From Knoxdaviesia capensis (taxonomy: Eukaryota > Ascomycota > Sordariomycetes > Microascales > Gondwanamycetaceae), in the NCBI GenBank assembly GCA_001510575.1, contig LNGK01000013.1, forward strand, positions 149,011 to 213,010: a DNA stretch of 64,000 nucleotides. The letters run 5' to 3'. Below are positions 61,958 to 64,000 of this stretch, piece by piece; within the stretch, counting starts at the first letter, position 1; the number at the start of each line of letters is the position of its first letter. A program made the translations under genes and the position numbers. The notes beneath the pieces are model-generated. The model made no database searches and was not told the DNA's origin. It saw only the letters and a list, made by a program, of their open reading frames with translations.

Positions 61958-63816
61958 TGATTCCTAGATATATAGTCTAAAGGACTAATAAATGAGTTAT
62001 AATTATGAGATACGTATGGAGAAATATATATAAAGGGAAGCTTAAATTTTTTTCTATCTTAAGATATTTCCTATAAAAGCGCGGTAGATATCTGCCTTTT
62101 ATAGGTCTTTTACTAGCTCTTTAAGGTATTTATATATATATAGATATATACCTAAATACTTACCGCTAGGTAGTATCTACGTATATTAGTATACGTTTAT
62201 ACGTAATTATAATATACTCTAACCTATTAGGGATCTATAAGATCCCCTTTCTTAACTAGATCGTCTACGATCTACTTTTAACTAATAAAGGATATTAAAA
62301 GGACTTCCCTTTATATAATTTTATACTTATATTACGAGCGGTTTTTAACTATTTTTATATTTTTTTAGGGGTCCTCTTTTTTTTATCCTTTTTAACTTTT
62401 CTAAGCGTATAGAAAGAAATATAATATAAAGCGAGTCTAAATAGCGGTTAGATAGGAATAATAATAGTAATCGATAGGAAAATAAGTATCTAATATAATA
62501 AAGGGGAACTTCCTATTTATAGCGTTTCGGGTAGCTATAGGTACCGTTTTATCTATCTAACGACGTAAATACCTTAGTATTAGATAGTATTAGGAGGGAT
62601 TAAGAATACTACGACGCCTAGTTAGATAGTAACGGCCTATACTATACTATATAGGTAGCGATTACGTAACTCGTCTACCTATTATTAGTTAATATAGGCG
62701 GGCGCTACGCTAGGGAATTACGCTATAAAGGTAGCGGGGACCGGGGCGTTAGGGAAAGGGGGTACTATTACGATAGTAGTAGTTACTATTAGTATAGCTA
62801 TCGGCGTAAATACTAGTATTACTAGTATAACGGCGGCTCTACTAGCTAGTATTAGTACTATAACGACTAGTATAGCGGGTACTACTACTAGCGGAGTAGG
62901 TACCGGCGGGGGTCCTCCCTTAATAATATTAATTTCGGTAGCCTCGGTAGCCAAAAAGAGAGGTAATAGGTATACCGTAGTAGGGGCTAACGCTAAAGCT
63001 ATACGCTATAGGCGTATAATAGTCGGTTAAACGGGTATAAGGAGTCCCGTAAAGGTATATAGTATAGCTACGGTATTAATAAAACGGCTCGCGTTATTAA
63101 ATTCCTTACTATTTAACTTCCGATTAGCGGCCGTAGCGCTTCTATTATAGACGAATAGATACTTAGCTACGGCGATATCCCGTAGCGCTTGGGTTTACGT
63201 ACTTAGCGTATTAATCTAGTTCTTATTAGTATCTATAAAGGTATCTATTTTAGCCGATATATTACTAGGTACCTAGTAATTAGCTTAATAGTTATAGTAT
63301 TTAGTATAAGTATTCTATATAACGTTATTAATAACGTATTAGTAGTAGAGAATACTTAGGTATTCGATACGTCTTAGTACGTATCGGGTATATAGAATCG
63401 GCTTAACGGCTCCGACTATAGCGGTAACGCGCGGTATATTCGTAGCGGGAGTAACGGTAGGGGGAATAGCGGCTATAGTAGGTAATAAGGTATTATTAGC
63501 GTTATTATTATTATTATTAGTAGGCTATTAAGAGATATTATTATCGTTTATAGTATAAATAGTAGGCTCGGTAAGTAGAATAGCTATTAATAGTACTAGT
63601 AATAGAGAGGATAGATAGGAAAGAGATAGTAGTAGTAAGAGAAATAAAGAATTATCTAATTCTAAATCGTTTATAGCTAGAGATCGCTAGCTTCTTATAC
63701 TTCTTCGTTAATCGTATAACTATTCGTTTCTTTATTTATTATAAATAAGAAAGAATTCGGCTTTTTATTATAAAAGGTAAGGTTATTATAGCGTTTATCG
63801 TACTATAGTAATCCTT
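61958..63816 (-). mobile_element. Truncated second copy of the gypsy end, capped by telomere-like repeats
   Basis: About 1.86 kb colinear with 21898 to about 23763, starting at the same TGATTCCTAGATATATAG boundary and highly similar throughout. Differences are mainly TA versus CG/CA-type changes and a short deletion near 62885. Similarity ends at about 63810 in the middle of the repeat, and the TTAGGGTTAC array starts within a few bases. The 78-codon open frame at 62718-62954 (minus) is low-complexity Val/Ile/Pro sequence caused by mutation, not a gene. Confidence 0.87.
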
Positions 63817-64000
63817 TTACTTAGGGTTACTTAGGGTTACTTAGGGTTACTTAGGGTTACTTAGGGTTACTTAGGGTTACTTAGGGTTACTTAGGGTTAC
63901 TTTAGGGTTAACTTAGGGTTACTTAGGGTTACTTAGGGTTACTTAGGGTTACTTAGGGTTACTTAGGGTTACTTAGGGTTACTTAGGGTTACTTAGGGTT
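63817..64000 (+). repeat. Telomere-like array, 10-bp unit TTAGGGTTAC
   Basis: About 18 nearly identical tandem copies of TTAGGGTTAC reaching the last base of the window. One irregular 12-bp copy (TTTAGGGTTAAC) is at about 63900. The G-rich strand runs 5' to 3' toward the end, the correct orientation for a right chromosome end. Each unit contains the canonical TTAGGG plus TTAC. Whether the contig ends here or continues cannot be seen. Confidence 0.85.

Larger units (their letters stand above)
19150..63816. other. RIP-mutated repeat block lacking CpA/TpG
   Basis: In nearly all of this ~44.7 kb CA and TG are absent, TA is greatly raised, and CG, CC and CT remain common. Because ATG, GTG and TTG all contain TG, start codons vanish, and CAA, CAG and TGG become stops. 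This is the known RIP signature (C to T in CpA on both strands). Exceptions are short patches at LTR edges and blocks of the satellites. The same state covers most of copia A (11.70-16.33 kb). Confidence 0.92.

Noticed and set aside
62718..62954. 78-codon open frame rich in Val, Ile and Pro on the minus strand
   Set aside because: It starts at a TTG, lies inside a RIP-mutated retrotransposon fragment shared with 21.9-23.8 kb, and its composition follows from the mutated bases.
19150..63816. Regional centromere instead of subtelomere
   Set aside because: AT-rich, RIP-mutated retrotransposons also form fungal centromeres, but the array at the end in telomere orientation favours a subtelomere. 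It cannot be excluded without chromatin data.
1..64000. tRNA or rRNA genes
   Set aside because: No cloverleaf with A and B box sequences was recognised in the unmutated parts, and none would be recognisable in the mutated parts by eye; a covariance search was not possible.

Overview
This window looks like the end of a chromosome of a filamentous ascomycete (Pezizomycotina). The genes have short GT-AG introns, compact spacing and GC-rich third codon positions. Most of the rest carries an extreme repeat-induced point mutation (RIP) signature: CpA and its complement TpG are almost completely missing, while CpG, CpC and CpT are kept. The class cannot be assigned from the sequence alone.

Layout. 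Positions 1-11.2 kb are ordinary gene space: the 3' part of adenylosuccinate lyase (ADE13, +), a secreted alpha/beta-hydrolase or lipase (+), a cation diffusion facilitator metal transporter (+) and a convergent MFS transporter (-). These genes share no evident pathway. A Ty1/copia retrotransposon (copy A, 11.56-16.40 kb) sits upstream of the MFS gene. A small island of normal sequence (16.4-19.15 kb) follows, with a caspase-like (clan CD) gene whose 3' end meets the next repeat block.

From 19.15 to 63.8 kb no convincing gene remains. The region is a nest of mutated repeats. In order: a CT-rich tract; head-to-head copia LTRs and a gag-only copia fragment (copy B); a minus-strand Ty3/gypsy element cut into it; a roughly 4.8-kb satellite of 41- and 53-bp units; 5 kb of unidentified mutated sequence; an array of ~237-bp units; a 13-bp minisatellite bounded by long inverted repeats and split by a complete copia element (copy C, 342-bp LTRs, perfect 5-bp target duplication); ~370-bp repeats enclosing a 69-bp satellite; T-rich arrays; more unidentified mutated sequence; and a second copy of one end of the gypsy element. 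That last copy stops abruptly at an array of a 10-bp telomere-like unit, TTAGGGTTAC, which runs to the end of the window with the G-rich strand pointing outward.

The strongest observations are: the 10-bp telomere-like repeat joined directly to a truncated retrotransposon; the near-total loss of CpA/TpG, which removes every ATG, GTG and TTG over about 40 kb and turns zinc-ligand Cys and His codons into Tyr; sharp mutation boundaries inside LTRs; and satellite arrays that are a patchwork of mutated and unmutated blocks.
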